64,000 bases of DNA from Muscardinus avellanarius (taxonomy: Eukaryota; Chordata; Mammalia; Rodentia; Gliridae). Positions 11,025 through 21,640 of this stretch are shown here, piece by piece. The stretch covers positions 79,638,211 through 79,702,210 of the forward strand of contig OY726569.1 of NCBI GenBank assembly GCA_963383645.1. The letters are read 5' to 3'. Position 1 is the first letter of the stretch, and every line of letters begins with the position of its first letter. Below the pieces are notes generated by a model. That model did no database searches. It was not told where the DNA came from and was given only the letters and a program-made list of their open reading frames with translations. A program made the position numbers and the translations under genes.

Positions 11025-11660
11025 TACTCATCTCCTCTGTTGCTTTCTCTTCCTCTTCCTTTTCCTATCCCTCCACTTAGAATTGCTCTTCAAGGTCCAG
11101 TCCTGGGGCTTCTGCCCTTTTTCTGCCCATCTATATGGACTCAGCTTTCTTTTTTTCTTTTTCTTTTCTTTTGGTAGTACTGGGGTTCCTGGAAGCCCTT
11201 CTACCTCCGGGCTACACTCCCAGACCTAGTTTTACATTTATATTTGGAAACAGGGTCTCCTAAGCCAGTGCGCACAGCTGGATTTGAACCTGCGCAATCC
11301 TCCTGTCTCTGCCTCCCAAGCGCAGGGATTACAAGCGTGCGCCACCACGCCCGGCTGGACTCAGCTTTCATGGAAGACACTCATATTTAATCCTTAAGCT
11401 CATTTTCCTACCTGAGATCCAACAAGTTCACAAACATTTTCCTCTGGGACGTTCTGATCATTGTCTTGCAAACCAATCCAGCTCCTGCTCACTCATTTAG
11501 GGTCCTCATCTACTAGAGGCAACGCCATCTTTTCAAGCCTTCAGTCTCAAAATCCCAGACTAATCTGAAATTAGCATTCACATGCCGTATGTTTTACAGC
11601 AGCTACCACACAGCTGGAACATTACAAGGACTCAGTAAATTCTTATTGAATCAAATCAGA
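11025..11660 (+). mobile_element. L2 fragment
   Basis: Resembles L2 coding-strand sequence (CTCTTCAAGGTCCAGTCCTGG; ATATGGACTCAGCTTTCATGG) and ends in an L2-type tail (CAGTAAATTCTTATTGAATCAA). A young SINE interrupts it at 11150. Confidence 0.5.
11150..11356 (-). mobile_element. B1-dID SINE, hairpin-core subfamily, 13-bp TSD
   Basis: Perfect TSD GGACTCAGCTTTC at 11137-11149 and 11357-11369. Right half GGGGTTCCTGGAAGCCCTTC and short central palindromic core, as at 2582. Confidence 0.95.
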
Positions 11661-11815
11661 TCTTAAGAAAGAAGCCAAAGGAGGAGGACATATAAAGCAT
11701 CCTAACATAGGCTCTAAATATCCAACTAAATGCCCAGGATTTGTAAGAAAAAGCACACAGCAAAGAACTGGCAAATGCTATCACTGCTGACACAGTTTAT
11801 TTGAAAAAAAAAAAT

Positions 11816-12090
11816 TTTTTTCGCAGTACTGGGGATGGAACCCAGAGGCATTCTTCCTCTGAGCTATAACCCAGCCCTGTTTTTTATTCTTTATTTTCTT
11901 TCTGTGTGGCACTTGGGATGGAACCCAGAGGCATTCTACCTCTGAGTTATACCCCTGTCCCTATGTTTTATTCTTTATTTTGAAACAGGGTCTCACTGAG
12001 TTACAAAGGGCCTCACTAAGTAGTAACTGAGGCTGTCTTCAAATTGTGATTCTCTTGTCTCAGCCTCCCAAATGCTGGGATTACAAGCCT
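11816..12090 (-). mobile_element. B1-dID SINE with an extra dID unit
   Basis: Two reversed dID units in series (11822-11878 and 11908-11965) before one left half. Either a dID-dID-B1 trimer or an insertion of one copy into the linker of another. Confidence 0.75.
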
Positions 12091-12149
12091 CTCCTCTCCC
12101 ATTTAATGACATACCATTGTCATTAAATGAACCACTTTATACCATCACT

Positions 12150-12735
12150 TTATACATTGACCTTCCATATCTCTGAGTTTTCTGAGTTCTACATTTACAG
12201 ATTCTACCAACTGAGGGCTAAAAATATGTAAAAAAATTTTGCATCTGTACTGAACATATGAGCTTTTTTTTTTATCATTATCCCCTAACCAAGGAGGTAT
12301 AAAACTATTCATGAAGCACTTCCTCTGTGTTAGGAATTATAAGCAATCTAGAAATGACGTAAAGTATCTAGAAGAGCAGGGCATGGTAGCACACATCTGT
12401 AACCCCAGTACTTGGGAGGCTGAGATGGGAGGATTGTAGGTTTGAAGCCAGCCTCAGTAGATAGCAAGGCCATCAGCAACTTATCGAGACCCTGTTTCAA
12501 AATGAAAAACAAAAGGGGCTGGAGTGTAGCTCAGCGGTAAACTGCCCCTGGGTTCAATCCCCAGTACAAAGAAAGAAAGAAAGAAAAACATAAAAAGAAA
12601 GAAATCTAGAAGGGTGTGGGTCAGTTATAATAAAACCCTACCCCATTTAATGTGAGACTCGAGCATCTTCCGATTATGTAATCTGAGGCTGGTCCTGAAA
12701 CCAATCACCTCCGACCCTGAGGGATAGCTGTACTG
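12150..12735 (-). mobile_element. Tigger-family DNA transposon relic, split by a SINE
   Basis: The strings TTTGCATCTGTACTGAACAT, TTATCATTATCCCCTAACCA and GGAATTATAAGCAATCTAGA match the reverse complement of short nonautonomous Tigger (Tc1/mariner) elements. The element resumes after the SINE at 12613 (GGTGTGGGTCAGTTATAATA). Confidence 0.7.
12375..12603 (+). mobile_element. B1-dID SINE nested in Tigger
   Basis: TSD ATCTAGAAG at 12366-12374 and 12604-12612. Complete dimer with (GAAA)n tail. Confidence 0.88.
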
Positions 12736-12887
12736 GGTTGATGCACTTTTAGGCATGGGCAAAGATATTTCCAAGGTTCCAGACAATCACGGATCAGTAT
12801 GACAAATATGGATTCCACCCTTTTTCTTCATTTGCTGGGCTCCCGAGAGGAGAGCGTTTTGTGGTTCTTGTTGGTAGTGGCGGTATG

Positions 12888-13077
12888 CTTTTGCAGCACT
12901 GGGGATCGAGCCCAGGAGCACTCTTACCAACCTACACCCCCAGCCCTTTTTATTTATCTTTTTAAATTCTGAGGTGGGGTCTCACTGAGTTGCCCAGGCT
13001 GGCCTCTAACTTGTGTTTCTCCTGCCTCAGTCTCCTGAGTAGCTGGGACAACAAGTGTGTGCCACCATGCTGGGCTT
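12888..13077 (-). mobile_element. B1-dID SINE, old
   Basis: Reversed; the left half reads GAGTTGCCCAGGCTGGCCTC, closer to ancestral 7SL/B1 than to the young copies. Confidence 0.75.
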
Positions 13078-13304
13078 ACACCACGTTTTTGATGAAAGCC
13101 AGCCGTTTGAAAACATTGCCCTTATTTTTTAGAAAAATCCTACTCTCTGTGGTTCTCTCTTTCAGGTATCTCCAAGTCTTTGAATTTCCCAGAGCCCCTT
13201 GGCTTTGCAAATACAGGATACCCCTGGGGCCCTAGTTTCCCCACCTCAGCGCTACTGGCACCTAGGACTGACAGGTGAGAGTGTGTGTGTGTGCGCACGC
13301 GCTG

Positions 13305-13480
13305 CGTGCTCTCCTGTGCATTGTGGGATATTTAGCAGCATCCCAGGCCTCTATCCCCTGGTCACCAGTAGCACATGCACACCTCCAGTTGTGGCCATAA
13401 AAAATGTCACCAGACATTTCTGAATATATGCTGTGGGGGTAAATTGCTTATGGTTGAGAATCATGCCTGATGGTTTTAAC
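13305..13480 (+). mobile_element. MER5A-like hAT element
   Basis: TGTGCATTGTGGGATATTTA, AGCAGCATCCCAGGCCTCTA, CAGTTGTGGCC, AATGTCACCAGACATTTCTG and terminal GGTTGAGAATC match the consensus pattern of this short nonautonomous hAT-Charlie element. Confidence 0.75.
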
Positions 13481-13489
13481 CAGAAAGGC

Positions 13490-14160
13490 CACGGGGGCTG
13501 GTTCCCTGCACTCGTCAAGTACATCTGATCTTAGAATCTTTGCCAGCCACATTCCAGAGGCAGCATGAGAGGACTGTCTCTAGGCAAGGTCAGACTGGCC
13601 CCCACTGCCGCTCAGTCAAGAGTCTGGACCCCTTACCTTATCTAAGCAGCCTCTCCTTGGAGGAGCCTCCGGCATCCAGGAGTGATGGGATGCAGGGAAG
13701 TGGAGAGGGCATGTTGGCGGGCACCTGAGGAACCCCCAGAATGGGCAGCCTGAGTCAGCAGAGCTGCACCGGGCCTGGGGGATTTCCATGGGGAACTGTG
13801 CGGACAGAATTCCCCCTGGATGATAGTCTAGACAGGGCTCTCCCTTCCCTCGCCTCACCAGGAGCTTCTGCTTCCCCTTTAGGAGGAGGAAACACTTGGG
13901 CAGTTTATTTTGGGCCGAGGAGCTGTGGTGACTATGTCCCAGGATGGGCAGCAGGACGTGTCTTCCCATGTGGGCATTTCAGGAAATACATAGCACGGTG
14001 CTCCGGGGCTCAGTAAGCCATCCAAACAATGAGGATGCTGGAGGAAGGAAGCCTGCCTGAGCTGAAGTCCCGTGCAGGAGAGCGTGTCACTTAAAAGCAG
14101 ACTAGAATCTTATTAACTTTTCCTGTCTTAAAAAAAAGATCTACTTGTTAAAAAATATAA
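13490..14160. other. GC-richer single-copy stretch, no gene called
   Basis: Overlapping ORFs on both strands (13616-13969 minus, 13741-14016 plus). A good-looking splice acceptor ending CTTCCCCTTTAG at 13881 precedes a short open frame, but nothing identifies a protein. Confidence 0.4.
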
Positions 14161-14162
14161 AT

Positions 14163-14232
14163 TGGTGCTGGAGGTATAGCTTAGAACACTTACTCAGCAT
14201 GCTGGCTTCAATCCCCAACACCCCCCAAATAA
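14163..14232 (+). mobile_element. ID SINE
   Basis: GGTGCTGGAGGTATAGCTTA...CTGGCTTCAATCCCCAAC; a lone ID-type monomer with A-rich tail. Confidence 0.6.
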
Positions 14233-14384
14233 ACTAGATAAATAGATATCTGCATACATTTCTATACATGCACATATATACATATATGTTAATTTGGAAA
14301 CAATGCAAATATAGTATAGTGAAGCAAAAAAAAGGGAGAAAGAAATGCATAATCCTACAGCCCTTTAGAGTTATTACCAAAGTG

Positions 14385-14545
14385 GCCAGTAGGGCGGGGT
14401 GGTGTGCACCTACAGTCTCAGCTACTTCAGAGGCTAAGGCAGAAGAATTGCTTAAGCCCAGGAGTTGGAGGTCAGCCTGGGCAATGTAGTGAGACCCCAG
14501 TTCAAAAAGAGAGAGAAAAAGAAAGGAAGGAAGGAAGAAAGAAAG
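14385..14545 (+). mobile_element. Old 7SL-derived monomer (PB1/FLAM-like)
   Basis: CAGGAGTTGGAGGTCAGCC, TGGGCAATGTAGTGAGACCC keep the ancestral 7SL wording (as in fossil Alu/B1 monomers). No ID half follows, only an A/G tail. Confidence 0.75.
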
Positions 14546-14614
14546 CATTCTATGAAAAGGAGCATACATTAATATAAAGATCTGGGCTCTGAGAACATAC
14601 TTTGCATATTATTA

Positions 14615-14863
14615 TTATCATTATTTATTATTATTATTATTATTATTATTTTTATTAATTATTACAGGTCTGGTGATGGAATCCAGAGGCATTTGACCTC
14701 CAAGCTACACCCCCAGCCCTATTTTTTTTATTCTTTATTTTGAAACAAGGTCTCACTAAGTTGTGGAGGGCCTCACTAAGTAGCTGAGGCTGTCCGCGAA
14801 CCACAATCTTCTGGTCTCAGCCTCCCGAATGCTGGGATTACAAGTGTGCGCCACCACGCCTAG
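14615..14863 (-). mobile_element. B1-dID SINE, 15-bp TSD
   Basis: TSD CTTTGCATATTATTA at 14600-14614 and 14864-14878. The reversed tail is an ATT repeat (14607-14660). Confidence 0.93.
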
Positions 14864-14879
14864 CTTTGCATATTATTAA

Positions 14880-15512
14880 ATATTTTTTAACTCAGAAATT
14901 TTCCTGGACATCATAATGGGACACATAAGATTAGCACCCTGCTTCGTGGGGAGCAGAGAGGGAAAAGATGGGGCAAGCCCTTCTGGCTACCCTGGCCCCT
15001 GCTCACTGGTCTGGTTATAGGAGCTCTGAGAGCATCTCCCTACGCATGAGCTGAGGCCAGTTCTGGGCTCTTTATGCACCCTGAGTCCTGGGCCTGGGAG
15101 GAACCATGAGCAGAGAGCAGCAGGGGTCTGCTTATGGGGCTCTGGGGGTCTTTCTTCCTGGATCCCATGTTGGACAGAGAAGCAGTGCGCACACTCTCCC
15201 AGTTCTGGTCCCATTCTTACCTCTTTAGGGGAATCTAGGCACCCCGAGAGTTCTAGGTCTCACTCCCTGAAGAAGCCTTAGTCTTGGGGCAACCATTGCC
15301 CGGCTGCCCCAGCTCCTCCTACTCAAAGCACTAAAAGTACAAGGATTTTCCAACCGGTGGGTGGATGAATCGAGTTCTTCCTGGGAACAGCGGCACTCCC
15401 TGAGGGGCGAGGAAAGTCCACCAGCCCCAGGAGGGATCCTCAGACAGACTGTGGCTGCGGGTGGAAGGGTGTGTTCCGGGGTGGGGCAGTGATAAGAACT
15501 CATAATCACCGT
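14880..15512. other. No recognised feature
   Basis: Moderately GC-rich. Minus-strand ORFs (14987-15214, 15225-15509) carry no family signature. Confidence 0.45.
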
Positions 15513-15514
15513 GT

Positions 15515-15640
15515 GTTGACTGAGCCAGACACTGCTGGCTGTGCATGCCCTTTCTCATTTGACCTTCCAAAGAACCCTGGAGCGGGTATTATCGTGAGCA
15601 TTTTACAGATGAGGAGGCTGGGGCTGATGCCAAACCTCTG
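15515..15640 (+). mobile_element. MIR-like relic
   Basis: GTGTTGACTGAGCCAGACAC...ATTTTACAGATGAGGAGGCTG is the usual MIR wording. Confidence 0.55.
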
Positions 15641-15941
15641 AATCAAAGCTGTGGGCACAGCTGCCTCCACCTGGTGTCCTGTGTGGCCATGCTGCCGGTC
15701 AGAGCTGGCTCTTCCTGATGGCCTCTTCCGTACCATGGGAGCTTCCCTCAACTCTGCAAGAGGGACCTTCCTCCTGGCAGGACTTCTCTGGAACTTCTTC
15801 ACCTCCACATCTAGGCCATGGGCCAGACCTGGCGACTCTGCCTCCAACATGCCTCCTGTCTTCCATCTCTCTCCATCCATGGCTCCTATTCAGGTCTCAG
15901 ATACCATATCCTTACCTCCTAAGTGATCACAATCACCTTTT

Positions 15942-16171
15942 ATGTGTGTGTGTGTCTGTGTCTTTGTTTGTGGTACTTGGGTGTAACCCAGGGCATTCTA
16001 CCTCTGAGCTACACCCCCAGCTCTATTTTTTATTTTTTATTTTGAAACAGGGTCTCACTAAGTTGCAGAGGGCCTCACAAAGTAGCTGAGGCTGTCCTCG
16101 GACCCACTATCCTCCTGTCTCAGCCTCCCTCCCAAATACTGGGATTACAAGCGTTTGCCACCACGCCCCAC
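15942..16171 (-). mobile_element. B1-dID SINE with TSD
   Basis: TSD CACAATCACCT at about 15928-15938 and 16172-16182. (TG)n-like reversed tail; left half has a small CCTC duplication (CAGCCTCCCTCCC). Confidence 0.88.
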
Positions 16172-16172
16172 C

Positions 16173-16815
16173 ACAATCACCTCTTAATTGGTTTCCTGCT
16201 AATTTATGGGTTATTATATACGCCACAGCCAAAATGATCTTTTTTTTTTTTTTTTTTTTGGTACTGGGGTTCCTGGAAGCCCTTCTACCTCTGGGCTACA
16301 CTCCCAGACCTATTTTTTTATATTTCTTATTTGGAAACAGGGTCTCTTAAGCCAGCGAGGCTGGCTCCGAACCAGCGTGATCCTCCTGTCTCTGCCTCCC
16401 AAGTGCGGGGATTACAAGCGTGCGCCACCACGCCCGGCTAAAATGATCTTTTAAACAGAGATATTTCTCTCCCCTGCTTAAAAGCCTCTAATGGATTCCC
16501 CAAAACGTAACCAAACCCAAGCTCCCCACGTTGACTCAGGGAGCCCTACAGGATGTGGCCTGTACCTCCTCCCACCTGCAGCCTACCCCTGCCCAGCCTC
16601 CCCACCACACAGCCCTCTCGCTGTCCCTCAGTCGTGGGCTGGCCCTGGGACGCTGCCTTTGCTGTTCTTTCCATCTGGACTGCTTTCCCCACTCAGCGTC
16701 ACTCCGCTGGTTCCTTCTTACCTTCTCAGCGGCTCTAACTACCTGGGCCGGTGCCACTTGTCCATTGCTATCACGCTTTTCTGTTTTAATGATCTGCAGA
16801 GCATTTAGCCACTAT
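16173..16815 (+). mobile_element. L2 fragment interrupted by SINEs
   Basis: CTCCCCTGCTTAAAAGCCTC, TAATGGATTCCCC and the proline/serine-rich translation downstream follow the L2 3' coding/3'UTR pattern. Interrupted at 16231-16439. Confidence 0.6.
16244..16439 (-). mobile_element. B1-dID SINE, hairpin-core subfamily, 13-bp TSD
   Basis: TSD AAAATGATCTTTT at 16231-16243 and 16440-16452. GGGGTTCCTGGAAGCCCTTC right half; core AAGCCAGCGAGGCTGGCT is a near-perfect hairpin. Confidence 0.95.
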
Positions 16816-16829
16816 GGGGTGCGCCCATT

Positions 16830-16912
16830 CCTGACATTGTACTGAAATTGAACCCAGGGCCTCAGCATGCTGGGCAAATGCTCTGTCACTGAGCTGCATC
16901 CCCAGTCCTTTA
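16830..16912 (-). mobile_element. ID SINE
   Basis: Reversed full ID (GGGCCTCAGCATGCTGGGC between the box regions). Confidence 0.7.
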
Positions 16913-16929
16913 AAAAAAGAAAAAACTGT

Positions 16930-17100
16930 TTGTTGAAACTGGGGATTGTAGCCAGGGGTCTTCTACTTCTAAGCTATACCCCCCAGTCATTTTTATTTTG
17001 AAACAGAGTCTTACTAAGTTGCTGAGGTTGGCCTTGAATCTGCAATCCTTTTGTCTCAGCCTCCCAGGTACTGGTATTAGAAGAGTGCCACCACATCTGG
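16930..17100 (-). mobile_element. B1-dID SINE, old
   Basis: Reversed and diverged; ends GTGCCACCACATCTGG and runs directly into a further B1 half. Confidence 0.75.
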
Positions 17101-17104
17101 GAAA

Positions 17105-17224
17105 AATTTTTTATTTTGAGATGGGGTCTAACTAGGATGTCCAGGTTGGACTTGAATTTGTGATCCTCCTGCTTTAGTCTCCCTAGTAGATGGGATTACA
17201 GGCATGTGCCATCACGCCCAGCTG
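17105..17224 (-). mobile_element. B1 monomer, old
   Basis: Left half only (GAGATGGGGTCTAACTAGG...GCCATCACGCCCAGC). Confidence 0.75.
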
Positions 17225-17252
17225 TATGGGTTGCCTTTTAAATTTCATCATT

Positions 17253-17468
17253 TGAGGCTGGGCGTGGTGGCGCACGCTCGTAATCCCCGCGCTTGGGAGG
17301 CTGAGACAGGAGGATTGCACAGGTTCAAAGCCAGCCTCAGCTATTTAGTGAGGCTCTCAGCGACTTAGTGAGACCCTGTTTCCAAATAAAGTATAAAATA
17401 GGTCTGGGAGGATAGCCTAGAGGTAAAAGGCCCCTGGGTTCCATCCCCAGTAACCCCCCCCCACACAA

Positions 17469-17497
<29 letters not shown>
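17253..17497 (+). mobile_element. B1-dID SINE, 13-bp TSD
   Basis: TSD AAATTTCATCATT at 17240-17252 and 17498-17510. Tail is a C-run then (AAAT)n. Right half of the GGTCTGGGAGGATAGCCTAG type. Confidence 0.94.
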
Positions 17498-17499
<2 letters not shown>

Positions 17500-17510
17500 A
17501 TTTCATCATT

Positions 17511-17660
17511 CGTTTGTTCATTCATTCATTCATTCATTCATTCACTCATTCCCTGTTACTTTCTTCTAGAATATGTCCTAATGCCTAGAACAGTGTGGGC
17601 AAAAAGTGGCTGTTCAATAAATATTTGTAGAATAAATTTTTGAGTGAATAAGTGACATTT
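17511..17660 (+). mobile_element. L2 3' end with (TTCA)n
   Basis: TTCATTCATT repeats, then GCCTAGAACAGTGTGGGC and GGCTGTTCAATAAATATTTG, the usual end of L2. Confidence 0.55.
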
Positions 17661-17679
17661 TTCTTTCTGATTAATTAAT

Positions 17680-17820
17680 CCAGTTAACATTTATTGTCTA
17701 TTAGGGCTTGATACTAAACAAGGGCTATATGAAAAGTAAAAATGAATGAGACACATTAACCCTTAAGAAGTACTTGATTTATGGTGTCTGAGATGTGTTC
17801 TAAAATAATTTAGAAGCTAG
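17680..17820 (-). mobile_element. L2 fragment (antisense)
   Basis: AACATTTATTGTCTATTAGG...AAAATGAATGAGACACATTA follows the antisense L2 3' end pattern. Confidence 0.45.
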
Positions 17821-17825
17821 GCACA

Positions 17826-17965
17826 GCCCAGGTGTGGTAGTGCACGCTTCAGAAATCCCAGTACTTGAAAGACTGAGACAGGGGGATCGCAGATTCAAGG
17901 ACAGCCTCAGCAAGTAGTGAGACTTTTATCAATCTAGTGAGACCTTGTTTCAAAATAAAAACAGA
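17826..17965 (+). mobile_element. B1 half of an interrupted SINE
   Basis: Left half and linker (AAAATAAAAACAGAAA) only; the next SINE begins at once. Confidence 0.75.
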
Positions 17966-17966
17966 A

Positions 17967-18125
17967 AGCCGGGCTTGCTGGCGCACGCTTGCAATCCCAG
18001 CGGTTCGTGGACAGCCCCAGCTACTTAGTGAGAAAGAAAGAAAACAAAATAGGGTTGGAGGTGTAGCTTGAAGGCAGAATACCCCTGGGCTCAATCCCCA
18101 GCACCCCTCCCCCCTTCACACACAC
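17967..18125 (+). mobile_element. B1-dID SINE with internal deletion
   Basis: Left half jumps from AATCCCAGCG to GTTCGTGGACAGCCCC, losing about 35 bp. Normal right half; C-rich then CA tail. Confidence 0.8.
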
Positions 18126-18135
18126 AAAAGAAGTT

Positions 18136-18336
18136 GAGTTCAGGGGCATATGTCTGTAATTCCAGTACTTGGGAGGCCGAGGCAGGAGAATTGCAGGTTT
18201 GAAGCCAACCTTAGCAACTTAGTGAGCACTTTAGCAACTTAACAAGACCCTGTTTCAAAGAGAAAAATTAAAAGGTGCTAGGAGTATAGTTGGGACAGAA
18301 TGCCTCTAGTTTCAATCCCTGGTACCCTCTCCTCCA
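18136..18336 (+). mobile_element. B1-dID SINE, old
   Basis: Diverged dimer (GGGAGGCCGAGGCAGGAGAA; TAGTTGGGACAGAATGCCTC). Confidence 0.78.
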
Positions 18337-18379
18337 AAATAAAGTAATTAAATTAAATAATTTAGAAAAGGAGTGGGAA

Positions 18380-18579
18380 GCCGGGCGTGGTGATGCACGC
18401 TTGTAATCCCCGCGCTTGGGAGGCTGAGACAGGAGGATCACACAGGTTCGAAGCCAGCCTCAGGTACTTAGTGAGGCTCTCAGCAACTTACTGAGACCCT
18501 GTTTCCAAATAAAATAAAAAATAGGTCTAGGAGTATAGCCCAGAAGTAGAAAAACCTCTGGGTTCCACCCCAGCATCAC

Positions 18580-18635
<56 letters not shown>

Positions 18636-18644
18636 AAAGAAAAG
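18380..18644 (+). mobile_element. B1-dID SINE with (GAAA)n tail, 14-bp TSD
   Basis: TSD AAAAGGAGTGGGAA at 18366-18379 and 18645-18658. Tail is about 15 GAAA units (18581-18640). Confidence 0.95.
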
Positions 18645-18756
18645 AAAAGGAGTGGGAAAACATAAAATAAGACTGGTCAAATATTGGCCAGCATGTTGAA
18701 TAGATATTGAGGTAACATGCTGGAAAGAGGGTTTATTGTATTATTTTGTCTCTCTT

Positions 18757-18962
18757 CCATTTGGTACTGGAGTTTGAACCGAGGGGCATTCTACCTCTAA
18801 GCTACACCCCCAGCCCTTTAAATTTTTGTTTTAATTTGTTTTGAAACAGAGTCCAGGTTGCCGAGTGTCTCACTAAGTTGCTGAGGCTGTCTTCAAACCT
18901 GCGACCCTCCTGTCTCAGCCTCCCAAAATCTGGGAATGCAAGTGTGCGCCACCATGTGCACC
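18757..18962 (-). mobile_element. B1-dID SINE
   Basis: Reversed dimer of the GAGCTACACCCCCAGCCC type, moderately diverged. Confidence 0.82.
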
Positions 18963-18983
18963 TGTATTATTCTCTTGACTTAT

Positions 18984-19084
18984 TATTTTTTTTAGAAAAG
19001 ACCCCACTCTGTCATCAGGCTATCTTTGAACTCTGGGGCTCATGTGACCCTCTTGCCTAGAGGTGCCTGACACTGCACCTGGCT
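18984..19084 (-). mobile_element. Old 7SL/B1 monomer
   Basis: Reversed monomer wording: CACTCTGTCATCAGGCTAT, CACTGCACCTGGC. Confidence 0.5.
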
Positions 19085-20144
19085 CAATGTTTGAATATCT
19101 TTGAAAATGTTCATAATAAAAAAATTTTTAATTTTATTAAAAACAGCTTCTGTTCAAGACAGAAAGAAGTATGCATGAATAGCCACTTTGTTGTAGATTT
19201 TTAAGAATATCGTCAGTGGAGAAACTTAATTTGTGAATAAACATGAATTGAGCACCTAGTGTGTGCCTAGGCAGTGTGCTAAGCTCCAGGGATATAAAGA
19301 TAAGATGCACATGAACCCTGCATTCATGCAGCGTACAGCCCTGCGGAGGGGACAGACATAGGGACAATATCTGAATAAAAGGACAAACACAGGTTGCCCA
19401 GAGAGTATCTAATGGAGTGCTCACTGGGTCAGTGAGTTGGGAAAGTGTTGGGGTGCAGGGTGGGTGGGCACAGCCTTCCAGGTGGAGGGAGCAGCGTGTG
19501 CACAGGCTCACAGCCTGGCATCCTCCAGAAACCCAGAGGAGGGCGATGCTTTAGGACAGACAGAAAGAGCGAGGAGGAAAGAGGGAAGCGAGGTGGCTGG
19601 ATGGCTGAGATGAAGGTCCTGTTAAACATCTGAACCTTTATCCTAATAAGGACCCAGGAAAGAGCCTCTGAACCATACCCTGACGGTGGGGAGAATCCTA
19701 ATGCTGAAAGGCAGCCAGGAAAGGCATTCCTGCCCGGTGGCAGAGACAATGAGCTCTGACCTGGAGGGAGGTTGGGAGGAGCCCGTGTGTGCATGGTGTA
19801 GAGGGAGGACTCCTAGGGAGGAAGTCAGAGGTGAGCACCAGACAGGGTGTGTGTGCTAAGGAGCCTGGTCTTCACCACACACACAGAGGGGAGCCATTTA
19901 TCATCGTTGGAGAGATACGATGATAGCTGGCCCTTAGGTGGAGGAACCAGGCAAGAAAGAGAATGTTATTTATGTGAGATACAGCATGGGTGCAGTTTTA
20001 ACATTTGACCGTTCATCTAGTAAAATGTCAGTGATAATGCCAATGATAATATGGTGTGACGTGGTGGGGATGTGACCAGGATGTTATGAAAGCCTTAGGA
20101 GTGGGAGCCACAGAACTCAGCCTGAGGAGGCAGTGGTCAGGAAA

Positions 20145-20150
<6 letters not shown>

Positions 20151-20192
<42 letters not shown>
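20151..20192. repeat. (TG)n microsatellite
   Basis: About 21 TG units, 31 bp before the left arm of the inverted repeat. Confidence 0.95.
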
Positions 20193-20193
<1 letters not shown>

Positions 20194-20223
20194 AAGTACG
20201 TGGGGGCTGGGGTAGCCCTTTCT

Positions 20224-20332
20224 TGCATGTTAAAATCAGATCCATATTGCCTCTTGTAAATAATATCCTCTTGCCTGACTTTCCATCAAACCATCCTTCC
20301 TAAGGGCCAACTAAGGTCCTATCTCTCTAGTG
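20224..20332 (-). repeat. Left arm of ~110-bp inverted repeat
   Basis: Its reverse complement matches 21109-21218 with, by eye, one substitution (CCCTTAGG versus CCCTTGGG) and one extra T in the right arm. Begins TGCATGTTAAAATCAGATCC and ends CTCTCTAGTG. Confidence 0.93.
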
Positions 20333-20432
20333 CTCCTTGTTCTCTTTGTCTTTTCACTTTCCTAGGTGAAACTTCAGACCTAGTTAAAAAAAAAGTCTTT
20401 ATCTTAAGGTGTCTCTGTTAAAATAGACTGAC

Positions 20433-20624
20433 ATGCCAGGCATGGTGGCGCACGCTTGTAATCCCAGCGCTTGGGAGGCTGAGACAGGAGGATCACACAG
20501 GTTTGAAGCCAGCCTCAGCTACTGAGTGAGGCTCTCAGCAACTTAGTGAGACCCTGTTTCCAAATAAAATATAAAATAGGTCTGGTGTAGCCCAGAGGTA
20601 GAAAAGCCCCTGGGTTCTACCCCC

Positions 20625-20676
<52 letters not shown>
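20433..20676 (+). mobile_element. B1-dID SINE with (CA)n tail
   Basis: Complete dimer (GGTCTGGTGTAGCCCAGAGG right half, four bases shorter than usual). Tail is about 24 CA units from 20629. It sits in the loop of the inverted repeat. Confidence 0.92.
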
Positions 20677-20679
<3 letters not shown>

Positions 20680-21108
20680 CAGCAGTTGGGAGGTATTAAG
20701 CGAGGGGAGGAGCACAAGGTTGTCCAGGAGAATGCTGACTGGAAGCAGAGGGCCCACGCAGGCAGGTGCAGTATTACAAGAATGACACATCGACGATGGC
20801 TGGATGCAGGTGGTGGGAAACAGATGGAAAGGGGGACACAGTCAAGAGATACCAAGGAAATAGAATTAAGAAGAGGGAGACGCATCAGGGGTTTGTTGAG
20901 GTTTCTGGCTTTGCATGATGTGCCATTTCCTGGGGTACAAAATACAGGAGTTTGGTGGGTGTTGAGATCAATGGTCCCATTTTGAGCATGCAGGGATAGA
21001 GGGCCATACCCCCAGGCAAGCAGGTTAGAGGCAGGCATCCAACACAGCATGCGAAAGAGTCTGGACTTTAGTCCAGAGACAGCCAGGAGCCACTGCAGAT
21101 CTGTCGAT

Positions 21109-21218
21109 CACTAGAGAGATAGGACCTTAGTTGGCCCTTGGGAAGGATGGTTTGATTGGAAAGTCAGGCAAGAGGATATTATTTACAAGAGGCAATATGG
21201 ATCTGATTTTAACATGCA
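21109..21218 (+). repeat. Right arm of ~110-bp inverted repeat
   Basis: Begins CACTAGAGAGATAGGACC and ends TTTTAACATGCA; partner of 20224-20332. A diverged direct relative (TGGCCCTTAGG...GTTTTAACATTTG) is at about 19930-20010. Confidence 0.93.
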
Positions 21219-21359
21219 GCCATTTATTAAGCATGCATATGTGTCTTGAGTCTGAGGGCTGCCGTCAGGTAGAAATGTTCTATACAGATACACAGATCTG
21301 TGGGCAGAGGAGGGTCTGAGCCCGACAGGCAGACTTGAAAATCCAAAAGATATAGTCAT

Positions 21360-21594
21360 GTCAGGAGTGATGGCACATGCCTGTAATCCCAGTACTTGGG
21401 AGGCTGAGAAAGGAGGATCACAGGTTCAAGATCAGCCTTAGCAACTTAGCAAGACTTTTAGTAACCTATGAGACCCTGTTTCAAAACGAAAACTTAAAAG
21501 GGCTGCTGTTGTAGTTTGGAGGTAGTATGCCTCTGGATTCAATCCCTAGTAACACACACACACGCACGCACACGCACACACAAACACACACACA
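21360..21594 (+). mobile_element. B1-dID SINE, old, CA-rich tail
   Basis: Diverged dimer (GTCAGGAGTGATGGCACATG; TGTAGTTTGGAGGTAGTATG) ending in a mixed CA/CGCA tail. Confidence 0.82.
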
Positions 21595-21640
21595 CTACGG
21601 TTGCGATGGAGGTCACCCTACGGTTGCGATGGAGGTCACC
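21595..21640. repeat. 23-bp perfect tandem duplication
   Basis: Unit CTACGGTTGCG + ATGGAGGTCACC occurs twice head to tail at 21595-21617 and 21618-21640, right after a CA-rich SINE tail. Confidence 0.95.

Noticed and set aside
13882..13992. Acceptor CTTCCCCTTTAG followed by an open frame (EEETLGQFILGRGAV...)
   Set aside because: No donor or poly(A) signal and a stop after 36 codons; the opposite strand is equally open.
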